Shown here: piece by piece, positions 17,872 through 27,900 of the stretch
How the letters are laid out: each line of letters begins with the position of its first letter
Position numbering within the stretch: position 1 is the first letter of the stretch
Assembly (NCBI GenBank): GCA_017531795.1
Contig: JAFXKH010000074.1
Coordinates: 1 to 43,300, forward strand
DNA from: Clostridia bacterium
Lineage (GTDB): Bacteria > Bacillota > Clostridia > Christensenellales > Pumilibacteraceae
Direction: 5' to 3'
Length of the DNA stretch: 43,300 nucleotides
The notes under the pieces: model-generated
What the model was told of the DNA's origin: nothing
Databases searched by the model: none
The model's input: the letters and a program-made list of their open reading frames with translations, nothing else
Program-made: the position numbers and the translations under genes

Positions 17872-19068
17872 ATGAGTAAAGTACAATTACCCTTCGGAAT
17901 GCAAGATTATTTGCCCGACGATTGTTATAATAAGGAATTGACAGAAAGAGCGCTTTCTTCAGTATTTTCTTCATACGGGTATAAAAAAGTTTGTGTTCCA
18001 ACTCTTGAATATTACGATTTATTCACAGCAGACGATTCTATTTCCGGGAAAAAATTGTTTAAGCTTACTGATACCGATGGGGCGTTATTAGCGCTTAGAG
18101 CAGATCCTACACTTCAGGTTTGCCGTATGTACGTAACGAATATGAACGGAGTTCAGCGAATGTATTACGCTCTCGATTCTTTCGAGTATTTGAGCGATTC
18201 AAACAGTTCACGTGACCGTGAATTTGCCCAAATGGGAGCAGAATTGTTGGGCGAAACGGATGTGGACGGAGAAGTAGAATTACTCACAATGGCGATTGAT
18301 TCTTTTCTTTCAGCCGGACTTAAAGACTTCAAAATAGAGATTGGACACGTCGGTTTTTTTGAAGGAATAGCAGAAGAAGCAGGACTGACTTCTTCGCAAA
18401 TTTCCGAGCTTAAAACTTTAATAACCAAAAAGGATATGATAGGCGTTGAATTATTTTTTAAGGACGTAAACGCCAGCGAAAATATCAAAAAAAGTTTGCT
18501 TGGAACACCGTCGCTTTTCGGTGACGTAAGCGTTTTAGAAAAGGCGTCGAAACTTTGTAATAACGAAAAAAGTAAAGAAGCCTTAAAGCACTTGCGATAT
18601 ATCTTAAACAAAACGAATAAAATGGGATTAAGCGAATACGTTTCCGTAGATCTTGGCTTAGTTTCTTGTAATAATTATTATACCGGCATTGTTTTTAAGG
18701 GTTTTTGCGAGGGCGTAGGCGCGTCTATATTAGACGGTGGAAGATACGATAAACTATGCGACCGTATGGGAAATCCAACGAAAGCGGTTGGGTTCGCCAT
18801 TGGGATAAAACGTCTTATGAAAGCCTTAAAATACCGTGGAGTATGGGAAAAAGCGCCCATCGCAGACATTGCTTACGCGGTTATTGATTGTGACGAACGC
18901 ATTATCAGAAAAAATCTCGTCGCTCTGAGAAAACGAAACCGCGTTGTCCGAGTTTACGGAGATGAAACCGCTTTGATTGAATACTGTAAAAATAAGAACA
19001 TCAAAAAGGCGATTATCTTTGACGGCGACGCTGTGGAATTAAACCTTAATTGCGGAGGTAAACGATGA
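17872..19068 (+). CDS. hisZ: ATP phosphoribosyltransferase regulatory subunit HisZ
   Basis: HisZ is a catalytically inactive relative of histidyl-tRNA synthetase that forms a complex with short-form HisG and carries histidine feedback regulation. The class II synthetase fold is visible in LPFGMQDYLPDDCYNKE, LRADPTLQVCRMY and YYTGIVFKGF. It lacks the C-terminal anticodon-binding domain and canonical tRNA synthetase motifs, and it precedes hisG with a 4-base ATGA overlap. Both points favour HisZ over HisS. At 398 residues it is normal. AAGGA lies about 10 bases before the ATG. Confidence 0.93.
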   Translation: MSKVQLPFGMQDYLPDDCYNKELTERALSSVFSSYGYKKVCVPTLEYYDLFTADDSISGKKLFKLTDTDGALLALRADPTLQVCRMYVTNMNGVQRMYYALDSFEYLSDSNSSRDREFAQMGAELLGETDVDGEVELLTMAIDSFLSAGLKDFKIEIGHVGFFEGIAEEAGLTSSQISELKTLITKKDMIGVELFFKDVNASENIKKSLLGTPSLFGDVSVLEKASKLCNNEKSKEALKHLRYILNKTNKMGLSEYVSVDLGLVSCNNYYTGIVFKGFCEGVGASILDGGRYDKLCDRMGNPTKAVGFAIGIKRLMKALKYRGVWEKAPIADIAYAVIDCDERIIRKNLVALRKRNRVVRVYGDETALIEYCKNKNIKKAIIFDGDAVELNLNCGGKR

Positions 19069-19679
19069 TTACAGTAGCCCTTGCAAAAGGCAGATTGGCT
19101 CAAAAGGCAACCGAATTGCTGGAAAAATGCGGACTGCAATTAGATGAATTAAAAACGGACACACGAAAACTCGTACTTTATGATAATAGTGGTGAATATA
19201 AATTCGTTTTTGTAAAACCAAGCGACGTTCCTACATACGTGGAACGTGGAGTTGCGGATTTTGGAGTGGTAGGAAAGGATACGCTTCTTGAAGCAGATAA
19301 AGATATTTATGAAATGCTTGATCTTGGCTTCGGAAAATGTCGTATGTGCGTATGCGGATATAAAGATTCCTTAAAAAACGCAGGTGGTATTCTTCGGATA
19401 GGTACGAAATACGATAAAATCACAAAGGAATATTTCGGTCGCCAAGGAAAAACCATTGATATTATAAAACTTCACGGTTCTATCGAGCTTGCGCCGATTA
19501 TTGGTTTATCCGACGTTATCGTGGATATAGTGGAAAGCGGAAAAACGCTTGAAGCAAACGGACTTTGCGTGCTTGAAGAAATTTGTTCGTGTAGCGCAAG
19601 ATTAGTCGTAAATACAGTTAGTCTTAAAACAAAAAAGACTTTGCTTGACTTGATAGAAAAAATACGAACGGTAATTTAG
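19065..19679 (+). CDS. hisG: ATP phosphoribosyltransferase HisG (short form)
   Basis: HisG catalyses the first step of histidine synthesis, from ATP and PRPP to phosphoribosyl-ATP. MITVALAKGRLAQKATELLEKCG is the typical N-terminus, and DVIVDIVESGKTLEANGL is the PRPP-site signature. At 204 residues it is the short form, which lacks the C-terminal regulatory domain and needs HisZ, encoded directly upstream. The stop is TAG, which shows that TAG acts as a normal stop codon in this genome. GGAGGT precedes the start. Confidence 0.97.
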   Translation: MITVALAKGRLAQKATELLEKCGLQLDELKTDTRKLVLYDNSGEYKFVFVKPSDVPTYVERGVADFGVVGKDTLLEADKDIYEMLDLGFGKCRMCVCGYKDSLKNAGGILRIGTKYDKITKEYFGRQGKTIDIIKLHGSIELAPIIGLSDVIVDIVESGKTLEANGLCVLEEICSCSARLVVNTVSLKTKKTLLDLIEKIRTVI

Positions 19680-19687
19680 AGGTATAA

Positions 19688-20953
19688 ATGCTTATATTAA
19701 ACAAACAAGATGGCTTAAACAGAGTTTTTTCCCGTACTGAAACGCTTTCTGACAGCATCAGAGAACGTGTGGAAAAAATTATTTCAGATATTCGTATCAA
19801 TAAAGACGAAGCATTATTTGCTTATACGGAAAAATTCGACGGGTTTTCTGCGACTGCAAACAACGTAATGATTTCCAAAGAGCAGATCAAAAAAGCGTAT
19901 GATGAAGTTCCTGAAAAATTAATTATCGCTCTCCGTAACGCAAAGAAGAATATAGAAAATTACCATAAAAAACAACTCCAAAACGGAGAATTGACCGAAT
20001 CTTCTTCCGGAGCAAAAACGGGATATATGATTCGTCCCGTAGAAAGAGCAGGTATTTACGTGCCGGGCGGAAAAGCCTCGTATCCAAGTTCCGTATTAAT
20101 GGCTGCTGTACCGGCTTACGTTGCCGGAGTCAAGGAAATAATAATGTGTACGCCGGGAGCGACACCTCTTACTTTAGTAGCAGCCGCAGAGTGTGGCGTT
20201 TCAAAAATATTCAAAGTAGGCGGAGCGCAAGCAATCGCGGCAATGGCGTACGGTACGGAAACTATTCCAAAGGCAGACGTAATTTGCGGACCGGGCAATA
20301 TGTACGTAGCAGAAGCGAAGAAACAGATTTTCGGTGTAGCGGGCATTGACATGATTGCAGGACCAAGCGAAATACTTATTATTGCTGACGATAGCGCAAA
20401 TCCCGTTTATATCGCATCAGATTTGCTTTCACAAGCAGAACACGACGAAATGGCTATGAGCATCCTCGTAACAACGAGTGAAAACCTTGCAAAACAAGTA
20501 AGCGAAGAGGTAGAAAAACAACTTCTTGCTCTGCCTAAAGAACGTATAGCGCGCGCGTCAATAGACGATTACGGCACGATTATTTTGGCAAACGACTTAA
20601 ACGATTGCGTGTCTATTTCCAACGAAGTCGCTCCCGAACATCTTGAACTTTGCGTTGAAAATCCCGAAGATTTACTCCCTATGATATCAAACGCAGGCGC
20701 AGTTTTCATGGGGCACTGGTCGCCCGAGCCTTTAGGAGATTATTATGCCGGAACAAACCACGTTCTTCCCAACGGCGGAACTGCGCGCTTCTTTTCAGCG
20801 TTGGGCGTAAATAATTTCACGAAAAGAATCAGTCTTATTAAATATGACAAAAAGGCTCTCCTTTCTTCGGCTGAAGACGTAATAGCGTTAGCAGAAGCCG
20901 AGGGACTTGATGCGCACGCAAATTCGATAAAAGTTCGAATTAAGACAAAATGA
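19688..20953 (+). CDS. hisD: Histidinol dehydrogenase HisD
   Basis: HisD carries out the last two oxidations from histidinol to histidine with NAD+ and zinc. Conserved blocks include PVERAGIYVPGGKASYPSS, the KVGGAQAIAAMAYGT region, VICGPGNMYVAEAKK, GPSEILIIAD, LLSQAEHDEMA and the catalytic segment NEVAPEHLEL. At 421 residues it is full length. AGAGGT sits upstream, and spacing to hisG and hisB is only 8 and 7 bases. Confidence 0.97.
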   Translation: MLILNKQDGLNRVFSRTETLSDSIRERVEKIISDIRINKDEALFAYTEKFDGFSATANNVMISKEQIKKAYDEVPEKLIIALRNAKKNIENYHKKQLQNGELTESSSGAKTGYMIRPVERAGIYVPGGKASYPSSVLMAAVPAYVAGVKEIIMCTPGATPLTLVAAAECGVSKIFKVGGAQAIAAMAYGTETIPKADVICGPGNMYVAEAKKQIFGVAGIDMIAGPSEILIIADDSANPVYIASDLLSQAEHDEMAMSILVTTSENLAKQVSEEVEKQLLALPKERIARASIDDYGTIILANDLNDCVSISNEVAPEHLELCVENPEDLLPMISNAGAVFMGHWSPEPLGDYYAGTNHVLPNGGTARFFSALGVNNFTKRISLIKYDKKALLSSAEDVIALAEAEGLDAHANSIKVRIKTK

Positions 20954-20960
20954 GGTAAAT

Positions 20961-21542
20961 ATGAGAAAAGAATCACTTTCGCGAAAAACTAAAGAAACAG
21001 ATATTTTTGTAGAACTCAATCTTGACGGAAATGGCGTAGCCGATATAGATACGGGCATAGGCTTCTTTGACCATATGCTTTCTATAATTGCCGTTCACGG
21101 AGGCGTTGATTTGACCGTAAAATGCAAAGGCGACCTGAACGTAGACGGTCATCACACCGTAGAAGATATCGGTATAGTCATTGGAAAACTCTTAGAAAGA
21201 ACTCTCGCAGATAAAAAAGGCATAAACCGTTTCGCTTGCGAATACGTACCTATGGATGACGCTTTGGCAAGAAGTGTAATCGATCTTTCAGGCAGATCAT
21301 TTCTCGTATATAACGCAGGACATCTCACGGGCTATATTGGATCGTACGATGCCGATCTCACCGAAGAGTTTTTCCGCGCAATCTGCTCTTACGGTATGAT
21401 AAACCTTCACATTGATTTATTGAGAGGAAGTAATACTCATCACATGTGCGAAGCAATTTTCAAATCGTTTGCAAGAGCGCTCGGCTCGGCGATAAAAATT
21501 ACTACGAACAAAATTTTAAGCACGAAAGGAGCGTTGGAATGA
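20961..21542 (+). CDS. hisB: Imidazoleglycerol-phosphate dehydratase HisB
   Basis: HisB removes water from imidazole glycerol phosphate to give imidazole acetol phosphate; it is a manganese enzyme. The metal motifs GFFDHML, DGHHTVEDIG and NTHHMCEAIFKSFARAL are all present. At 193 residues it is the monofunctional form without a fused phosphatase. Its TGA stop overlaps the hisA ATG by four bases. Confidence 0.97.
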   Translation: MRKESLSRKTKETDIFVELNLDGNGVADIDTGIGFFDHMLSIIAVHGGVDLTVKCKGDLNVDGHHTVEDIGIVIGKLLERTLADKKGINRFACEYVPMDDALARSVIDLSGRSFLVYNAGHLTGYIGSYDADLTEEFFRAICSYGMINLHIDLLRGSNTHHMCEAIFKSFARALGSAIKITTNKILSTKGALE

Positions 21543-22243
21543 TACTCTTCCCGGCAATAGACATATATGACGGACAAGCGGTCAGACTTCTTGGCGGTGA
21601 TTATAAAAAAATTACGGTTTACGGCGATCCTCTTGATATGGCGAAAAGGTTTGCCGATACGGGCGCAAAATGGGTGCATATCGTTGACCTTAACGGAGCG
21701 GAAGATAGCGGTAATAATTTCAAAATCATTGAACAAATTGCCACGAAAACAAATCTGAAAATAGAAACCGGTGGCGGTATCAGAAGCAGAGAAAAAATCA
21801 AGAACACGCTGGATACGGGCGCAAATAGGGTTATACTCGGAACTATATGCGCTTCAAGTCCCGACTTTGCGGGAGAAATGGTAAGTCTGTTTGGCTCAGA
21901 AGCAATCGTCTGTGGACTTGACGTAAAAAACGGAAAAATTGCCATAAAAGGCTGGAAAGAAAATTCCGAACATACCGCGTATAGTCTTGGTAAAACGCTG
22001 ACAGATATGGGCGTAAAGTACTTTCTTCATACTGACGTTTCAAGGGACGGTATGCTCAGCGGAGCAAACGTTGACGGAACGAAAGAACTGCAAGAAAAAT
22101 TAAACGCCTGCGTTATTGCAAGCGGTGGAGTAAAAGATATTGACGACCTTATAAGGATTAAAAACAGCGGAATTTACGGAGCGATTCTTGGAAAGGCGTA
22201 TTATGAAAATAGAATTAATTTAGAAGAGGCGTTGAAATTATGA
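21539..22243 (+). CDS. hisA: ProFAR isomerase HisA
   Basis: HisA is a beta/alpha-barrel isomerase that converts ProFAR to [25 protein letters not shown] holds the N-terminal catalytic Asp, [15 protein letters not shown] the second phosphate-site half and catalytic Asp, and [13 protein letters not shown] the conserved Thr/Asp loop. The open frame extends 31 codons further upstream inside hisB, but the ATG overlapping the hisB stop gives the family N-terminus. The length is 234 residues. Its product needs HisH/HisF, which are not encoded here. Confidence 0.95.
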   Translation: MILFPAIDIYDGQAVRLLGGDYKKITVYGDPLDMAKRFADTGAKWVHIVDLNGAEDSGNNFKIIEQIATKTNLKIETGGGIRSREKIKNTLDTGANRVILGTICASSPDFAGEMVSLFGSEAIVCGLDVKNGKIAIKGWKENSEHTAYSLGKTLTDMGVKYFLHTDVSRDGMLSGANVDGTKELQEKLNACVIASGGVKDIDDLIRIKNSGIYGAILGKAYYENRINLEEALKL

Positions 22244-22890
22244 ACGTAAAATACAATGCAGACGGATTAATTCCCGTAATCACGGTAGATGCCGTCACCA
22301 ACGAAGTATTAATGCAAGCGTATATGAACGAAGAAGCATTGAAAAAAACACTCTCCACAGGGGATGCTTGGTATTATTCACGAAGCAGAAAAGAACTCTG
22401 GCAAAAAGGCGCGACGAGTGGAAATACTCAAAAAGTAGTATCCTTAACCGCCGATTGTGACGTAGATTCTCTGCTTATGAAAGTACGGCAGACAGGCGTT
22501 GCTTGTCATACTGGAAACAGAAGTTGTTTCTTTAATGAATTAGCTTCGTTTGAAAGCGTTGGAAATACGGCGGTACTTCGCATACTGGCAGATACTATAA
22601 ACGAACGCGTTAATAATCCGCAAGAAGGTTCTTACACGAATTATTTACTTAATAAAGGCGTGGAAAAAATATGCAAAAAAGTTGGCGAAGAAGCGACTGA
22701 AGCGGTCATTGCTTCAATGAAAAACGATAACGTTGAACTTGCAAACGAACTCGCCGATCTACTGTATCATATATTCGTTCTTATGCAAGCGCAAGGCATT
22801 AAATACGAGGACGTGCTTAAAGTTCTTCAAAGCAGACATGCTTGCGGAGCGGATACTCCTGCAAGAGAGGCAAAACCCAAAAAAAAGTAG
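22240..22890 (+). CDS. hisIE: Bifunctional PRAMP cyclohydrolase / PRATP pyrophosphatase HisIE
   Basis: A fusion of the two enzymes for steps 2 and 3 of histidine synthesis. HisI spans about residues 1-105, with [19 protein letters not shown], the metal ligands DCDVDSLL and [13 protein letters not shown]. HisE spans about 110-205, with [19 protein letters not shown] and the metal-binding [10 protein letters not shown] and [14 protein letters not shown] short lysine-rich tail follows. ATGA overlap with hisA. The stop is TAG. No terminator is visible before rpmF. Confidence 0.96.
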   Translation: MNVKYNADGLIPVITVDAVTNEVLMQAYMNEEALKKTLSTGDAWYYSRSRKELWQKGATSGNTQKVVSLTADCDVDSLLMKVRQTGVACHTGNRSCFFNELASFESVGNTAVLRILADTINERVNNPQEGSYTNYLLNKGVEKICKKVGEEATEAVIASMKNDNVELANELADLLYHIFVLMQAQGIKYEDVLKVLQSRHACGADTPAREAKPKKK

Positions 22891-22918
22891 AAAACAACGG
22901 AAAAGTTATTAAAATCAA

Positions 22919-22947
22919 TTGACAATAACGCCGAGTTTTAATATAAT
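22919..22947 (+). promoter_or_regulatory. Promoter of rpmF
   Basis: A perfect consensus promoter: TTGACA (22919-22924), a 17-bp spacer and TATAAT (22942-22947). A perfect Shine-Dalgarno site AAGGAGGTG (22966-22974) lies eight bases before rpmF, as expected for a highly expressed ribosomal gene. Confidence 0.9.
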
Positions 22948-22982
22948 ATATCGGCAAGTGACAATAAGGAGGTGCATTTAAT

Positions 22983-23171
22983 ATGGCAGTACCCAAGAGA
23001 AAGCAATCTAAACAAAGAAGTAGCACCAGATATGCTCAGTGGAAAGTACAGCCTGTAGCACTCGTTGAGTGCCCGCAGTGCCACGAACTTAAAAAACCCC
23101 ATCATATTTGCAAAAAGTGCGGATATTACGATGGAGTTCAAGTAATTGAGCAGAAAGAAGACAAGAAATAA
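22983..23171 (+). CDS. rpmF: 50S ribosomal protein bL32 (zinc-binding form)
   Basis: A 62-residue ribosomal protein starting MAVPKRKQSKQRSSTRYAQW, with a four-cysteine zinc ribbon (CPQC and CKKC). The usual upstream partner yceD (DUF177) is absent; the his operon lies there instead. plsX follows after a hairpin, as in most Firmicutes. Confidence 0.97.
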   Translation: MAVPKRKQSKQRSSTRYAQWKVQPVALVECPQCHELKKPHHICKKCGYYDGVQVIEQKEDKK

Positions 23172-23181
23172 AAATACGTTT

Positions 23182-23212
23182 TGACCTTTCAATCGTGAAA
23201 GGTCATTTCTTT
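23182..23212 (+). terminator. Hairpin terminator or attenuator between rpmF and plsX
   Basis: A perfect 10-bp stem TGACCTTTCA/TGAAAGGTCA (23182-23191 with 23196-23205) with loop ATCG, then TTTCTTT. The plsX Shine-Dalgarno site (AAGGTG) is immediately downstream. It probably gives partial termination so that rpmF is made in excess of plsX. Confidence 0.7.
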
Positions 23213-23223
23213 AAGGTGATATT

Positions 23224-24219
23224 ATGAAAATCGTTATTGACACAATGGGTTGTGACAACCCTGAAGAAATAGTCAGGGGCGCGCTTCAATCAGCAAAAAC
23301 ATTTCCTGACCTTCGCATAACCGTAGTAGGTGACGAAAAAATTATAAACAACGTAATATCTGATGAAAAAGGAACGGGATTACTCGATACCGTCTTTACT
23401 GACGAAGTAATTACTAACGACGAATCTCCTACTATGGCAATAAAGAGCAAGAAAAATTCGTCAATGGTTGTATCTTTTCGTTTACTTAAAGAAGATCCTG
23501 ATATGATCGGCATGGTTACGGCAGGTAGCACGGGCGCAGCGCTTACGGGCGCAACCTTATTATTGGGTAGACTGCCCGGAGTTTATCGTCCTACTTTATT
23601 GGCGCAGTTACCAAACTTCGGTGGCGGAGTAACTTGCATTACCGACAGTGGCGCAAATATGGATTGCCGTCCAGAATGGTTATATCAATTTGCCGTAATG
23701 GGCAACGCTTATATGAAAGCAATTACGGGAAAGAAAAATCCCACGGTATCACTACTCAGCGTCGGAACGGAAGAACATAAGGGTAATGAATTAGGTAAAG
23801 CGACCTATCCTCTGCTTAAAGAAGGAAATTTCAATTTTATAGGAAATATGGAAGCGCGTGACGCGCTCAACGGCGATTATGACGTTATCGTATGCGACGG
23901 TTTTGACGGCAACGTTCTTATAAAAAGTAGCGAGGGCGCGGCAAAACTCATTATGAAGTTGCTGAAAAATAACATAATGTCATCGTTCAAAGCCAAACTC
24001 GGTTATTTCTTATTTATGAAAAAGCCTTTGATGAACATGAAAGAGCAAATGAATTATAACAATTATGCAGGCGCGGCAATACTTGGCGTTAATAAATGCG
24101 TAATTAAATCGCACGGTTCATCTACCGCTATGTCTATTTTCTGTTCAGTTGAACAGTTAATAAAAGTGCATAAAGAAAAAGTTATTGATGCAATAAAAGC
24201 AGAATTTGCAGAAAAATAA
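23224..24219 (+). CDS. plsX: Phosphate acyltransferase PlsX
   Basis: PlsX makes acyl-phosphate from acyl-ACP for phospholipid synthesis. MKIVIDTMGCDNPEEIVRGA is the typical N-terminus (usually DAMGGDxxP), with MVTAGSTGAALTGATLLLGRLPGV and CDGFDGNVLIKSSEG further on. At 331 residues it is normal. Its TAA overlaps the rnc ATG by one base. The acpP gene commonly found between plsX and rnc is missing. Confidence 0.96.
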   Translation: MKIVIDTMGCDNPEEIVRGALQSAKTFPDLRITVVGDEKIINNVISDEKGTGLLDTVFTDEVITNDESPTMAIKSKKNSSMVVSFRLLKEDPDMIGMVTAGSTGAALTGATLLLGRLPGVYRPTLLAQLPNFGGGVTCITDSGANMDCRPEWLYQFAVMGNAYMKAITGKKNPTVSLLSVGTEEHKGNELGKATYPLLKEGNFNFIGNMEARDALNGDYDVIVCDGFDGNVLIKSSEGAAKLIMKLLKNNIMSSFKAKLGYFLFMKKPLMNMKEQMNYNNYAGAAILGVNKCVIKSHGSSTAMSIFCSVEQLIKVHKEKVIDAIKAEFAEK

Positions 24220-24905
24220 TGAAAAGTCAGACTATCAATGAAATAGAAAATATTATAGGATACGCGTTCAAGAATAAGGTTTTGCTTGAACGCGCATTTA
24301 TTCATTCCTCTTATGCTCATGAAAAGAACGTAGAATCGTATGACCGTCTTGAATTTTTAGGCGATGGCGTGCTTGGTCTTGTAATTGCTGAAAAACTTTA
24401 TACTTGCGGTAACGACGAAGGAGATATGACGGAAAAACGCTCCCGTATAGTAAGCACCGTACCGCTTGAAGAACTTTCTGAAAATCTCGGCTTGAATAAA
24501 TATATATTATTCGGCGCAGGTGAGCGCAAACAAACGCATACTCGTAGAAAAGTACTCGCAGACGTAGTCGAAGCAATTATCGGTGGAATATATCTTGACG
24601 GCGGATATGAAAAAGCAAAAGACTTTATTTACAAACATTTGAACGACCGCATTAAAGAAGTTCTCTTTGGCGACGTTAATGAAAATCCCAAAGGCGCGCT
24701 TCAAGAGTATTGTCAGGCACGGAAACTTGGAAATATTGAATATCGCGTACTTTCAAAATCAGGAACTCATCACGAACCTTATTTTGTCGTTGGGGCATTT
24801 CTAAATGATAAGGAAATGTCCCGTGGGGAAGGGAGTCGAATTAAGGAAGCAGAAAAAATCTCTGCCACGAAAGCGTTGAAAAAAATAATACAGACGCAAA
24901 AATAA
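24219..24905 (+). CDS. rnc: Ribonuclease III
   Basis: RNase III cuts double-stranded RNA in rRNA processing and mRNA turnover. The signature YDRLEFLGDGVLGLVIAEKL contains the catalytic acidic residues, and LADVVEAIIGGIYLDGG holds the second acidic pair. The C-terminal dsRNA-binding domain (NPKGALQEYCQAR to EAEKISATKALKKI) is complete. The length, 228 residues, is normal. Confidence 0.97.
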   Translation: MKSQTINEIENIIGYAFKNKVLLERAFIHSSYAHEKNVESYDRLEFLGDGVLGLVIAEKLYTCGNDEGDMTEKRSRIVSTVPLEELSENLGLNKYILFGAGERKQTHTRRKVLADVVEAIIGGIYLDGGYEKAKDFIYKHLNDRIKEVLFGDVNENPKGALQEYCQARKLGNIEYRVLSKSGTHHEPYFVVGAFLNDKEMSRGEGSRIKEAEKISATKALKKIIQTQK

Positions 24906-24907
24906 AA

Positions 24908-24936
24908 TTGATTTTTTCGATTCAATGTGTTATAAT
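24908..24936 (+). promoter_or_regulatory. Promoter of smc
   Basis: TTGATT (24908-24913), a 17-bp spacer and an extended -10 TGTTATAAT (TATAAT at 24931-24936). The start near 24943 leaves a very short leader that still includes the GAGG Shine-Dalgarno site. Confidence 0.75.
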
Positions 24937-24956
24937 TTGTATCGAGGTTTATAGTA

Positions 24957-27900
24957 TTGAAATTTAAAAAAATGGAAATTAACGGGTTCAAATCCTTTGC
25001 CGATAAAATTGAAGTAAAATTCGGCTCAGGAGTTACCGGAATAGTTGGACCTAACGGTTGTGGAAAAAGTAACGTCGCAGACTCCATACGATTTGCTCTT
25101 GGTGAACAGTCATCCAAGACTCTTCGTGGCGGAAACATGCAAGACGTTATTTTTAGTGGTACAGAAAAACGCAAATCTCAGTCATTTTGTGAGGTATCAT
25201 TATATTTCGACAACAGCGAAAGGATTTTTAAAGACCTCAATTTTGACGAAGTCGTCATTACACGAAAACTTTTCAGAAACAACGAAAGTCAATATATGAT
25301 AAACAAAGCAGGCTGTAGACGCGCGGATATTATTGATGCGCTTCGCGATAGTGGCGTTGGTAAAGAAGGCTACTCCATAATCGGTCAAGGTGAAATAGAC
25401 GAGTTAATTTCTTCCAAGCCCGAAGATCGTCGCAGTACTTTTGACGAAGCCGCAGGAATCTCAAAATTTAAAGCAAAAAAACTTGAAGCCGAACGCCGTT
25501 TAGTTCGTACTCGCGCAAATCTTGAAAATATAGGTCTTATTCTTGACGAAAAGAGCAAGCAACTTGCTCCACTTACCAGACAAGCGCAGTCCGCAAGAAA
25601 ATATCTTGAACTTTCAGAGCAACTGAAACATTTTGAAATAAATATATATCTTCATCAATACGAAACAACGTCGGATACTAAAAAAGAAATTTCAAAAAGA
25701 AAAAGCGAAATCATTGCAGAAATGGAAAAATGTCGCATTGAGCGTGACAACGCAGGCGATGCATACACCAAAGCAATGACTGAATTTGCAAACGTTGATA
25801 AAACTATTGAATCGTTACACGAAGAACTCGTAAATCTTACGAGTAAAGTGGAAAAAAGTAACTCAGAAGTTTCCTTAAAAGCCAACGATATCAGACATAT
25901 TGAAGCGCGCAATACCGAACTTATCGCTGAAATAGAAAAGTTCGAGGCAGACATTAAGAACGCTACTGCTCTCATAGAAGCAGGCAAGGCAGAACGGGAA
26001 CAGAAATTAGAAATGCTTAAAAAACTCGCCCGAGACGATGAAAGTCTTATGCGTGAATTTTATGTTTTGGAAGAAAAAATCGCGAACATTGAAGGCGAAG
26101 AAAAAGAGGGAAGAAAAGCGCTCGTTGATGCGATTGAGAAATTGACGGATATAAAAACGAATATGTCCAAGCTCATAACGGAAAGAGAAGGTCTTGAAAC
26201 TCAGGCTATTGCGCTTAAAGCAAAACTTTCTCAGGCGAAAAGCGCCAATGATTTCAGACGCAAATCAGCAAATAAAGCGGAAGAAGAACTGACCGCATTA
26301 AAGTCAAAGCGGGAAGATCTGGATAAAAAGTTATCGGCAAATATGATAAAAAACAACGATAACCTTGCCAAACTTTCGCTTAATAATATAAAGTTAAAAG
26401 ACGTAAACGCAAAATATTATTCTCTTGCCGAACGCAAGGAAGTATATAGCAAATTTAATAATGAAAACGCAGGGTTTGAACGTAGCGTAGCAAGACTTCT
26501 CGACGTTGCAAAGAAAGAAGAAGACATATCTTCCCGTATAGAGGGCGTTATTGCAAAAGTAATAAAAGTTCCTAAGGAATTTGAAACTTCAATTGAAATG
26601 GCTCTTGGCGGAGCAGTTCAAAACATTATTACAAAAACCGAAGACGAAGCGCGATATCTTATCAATTATTTAAAACAAAAAAACTTTGGCAGAGTTACGT
26701 TCCTTCCAATGAACGTAATCAAACCCCGCGCAATTTCGCCCGAACTTTCCCGTTATCTTGACGTTAAGGGTTGTTTTGGAATAGCGAGTTCACTCGTAAA
26801 GTATGATTCAAAATTCGATAATATCATAAAACATTTACTTGGCGCAACCGTCATTGTAGACGAACTCAGTACGGGAATTTCTATTGCAAGAGCGACCAAA
26901 TACGCTTTCCGTATAGTAACCTTAGACGGTGATGTCATCAATCCTCACGGAGCGATCACGGGCGGTAGTAAAAAATCGGACGTTTCAAACGTTTTTGCAT
27001 ACGATAGAGAACTTCGTGAGATTGAAGAGCAACTCATAGGAGTAAGTGATACCGTAAAAGCGCTTGAAACCGAACATAATAAAATTACACGCGAACAAGA
27101 ATCTCTTTCTCTTGAAATCAAAAACGGCACGAAACTAATTCACTCGCTTGATATCGAAATTGCGTCCAAACAGCAACAGTACGAAAAATATTTAAGCGAA
27201 ATTGAAGATATTGATCGCGAAAACAACGAAAACGAGGCTCAAATCCTTTCTTGGCAAAACAGAATTAAAGAAATTTCCAATGATATCAATTCAGTAGGAG
27301 AACTTGAAAGTATAATTCAAAGCCAAAAGAGCGACGCAGTTTCTTCAAACGAACAAAGCGCAAGCGTAATTAAAGAACTCAAAGAAAGCCGTGATATTAT
27401 GAGTTCGCAAATGATTCAGATAAAACTCGAAAAAGCGAATATTGAAAACGATATTATGAACTTCGATAAAGACGTTGAAAGAATGTACGCAAATATTGAA
27501 AGTTCAAACGACAAGATTTCGCTCAGTCGCAAACTTATTGACGATAATAACGAAATTATTGCAATAAAACAGGAAGAACTTGAAGCGTTAATGCTGAAAG
27601 TTGAAGAAACCGACAGCAAACAGGTAGCGGACATAAAGAAAAAAATTGCAGATTTTGGCAATTATAAAGTAAGTATCCATGACGATATGAACCGTTATGA
27701 AAGTCTCCGCGACAGTCTGATCGAAAAATATTCCGAACTTTCTGAAAAGAAAAACGAAGAAGAACTTAAATTGCAAAAAGTTGACATTGACCTTGAGCAA
27801 ATGCAACAACGCATTTCCGAAGCATATCAACTTGAATATCAGGATTGTTTGCCTCTGCGCGCAGAAGATTTTGATATTACGGCAGGAATAGAAGCGTCAG

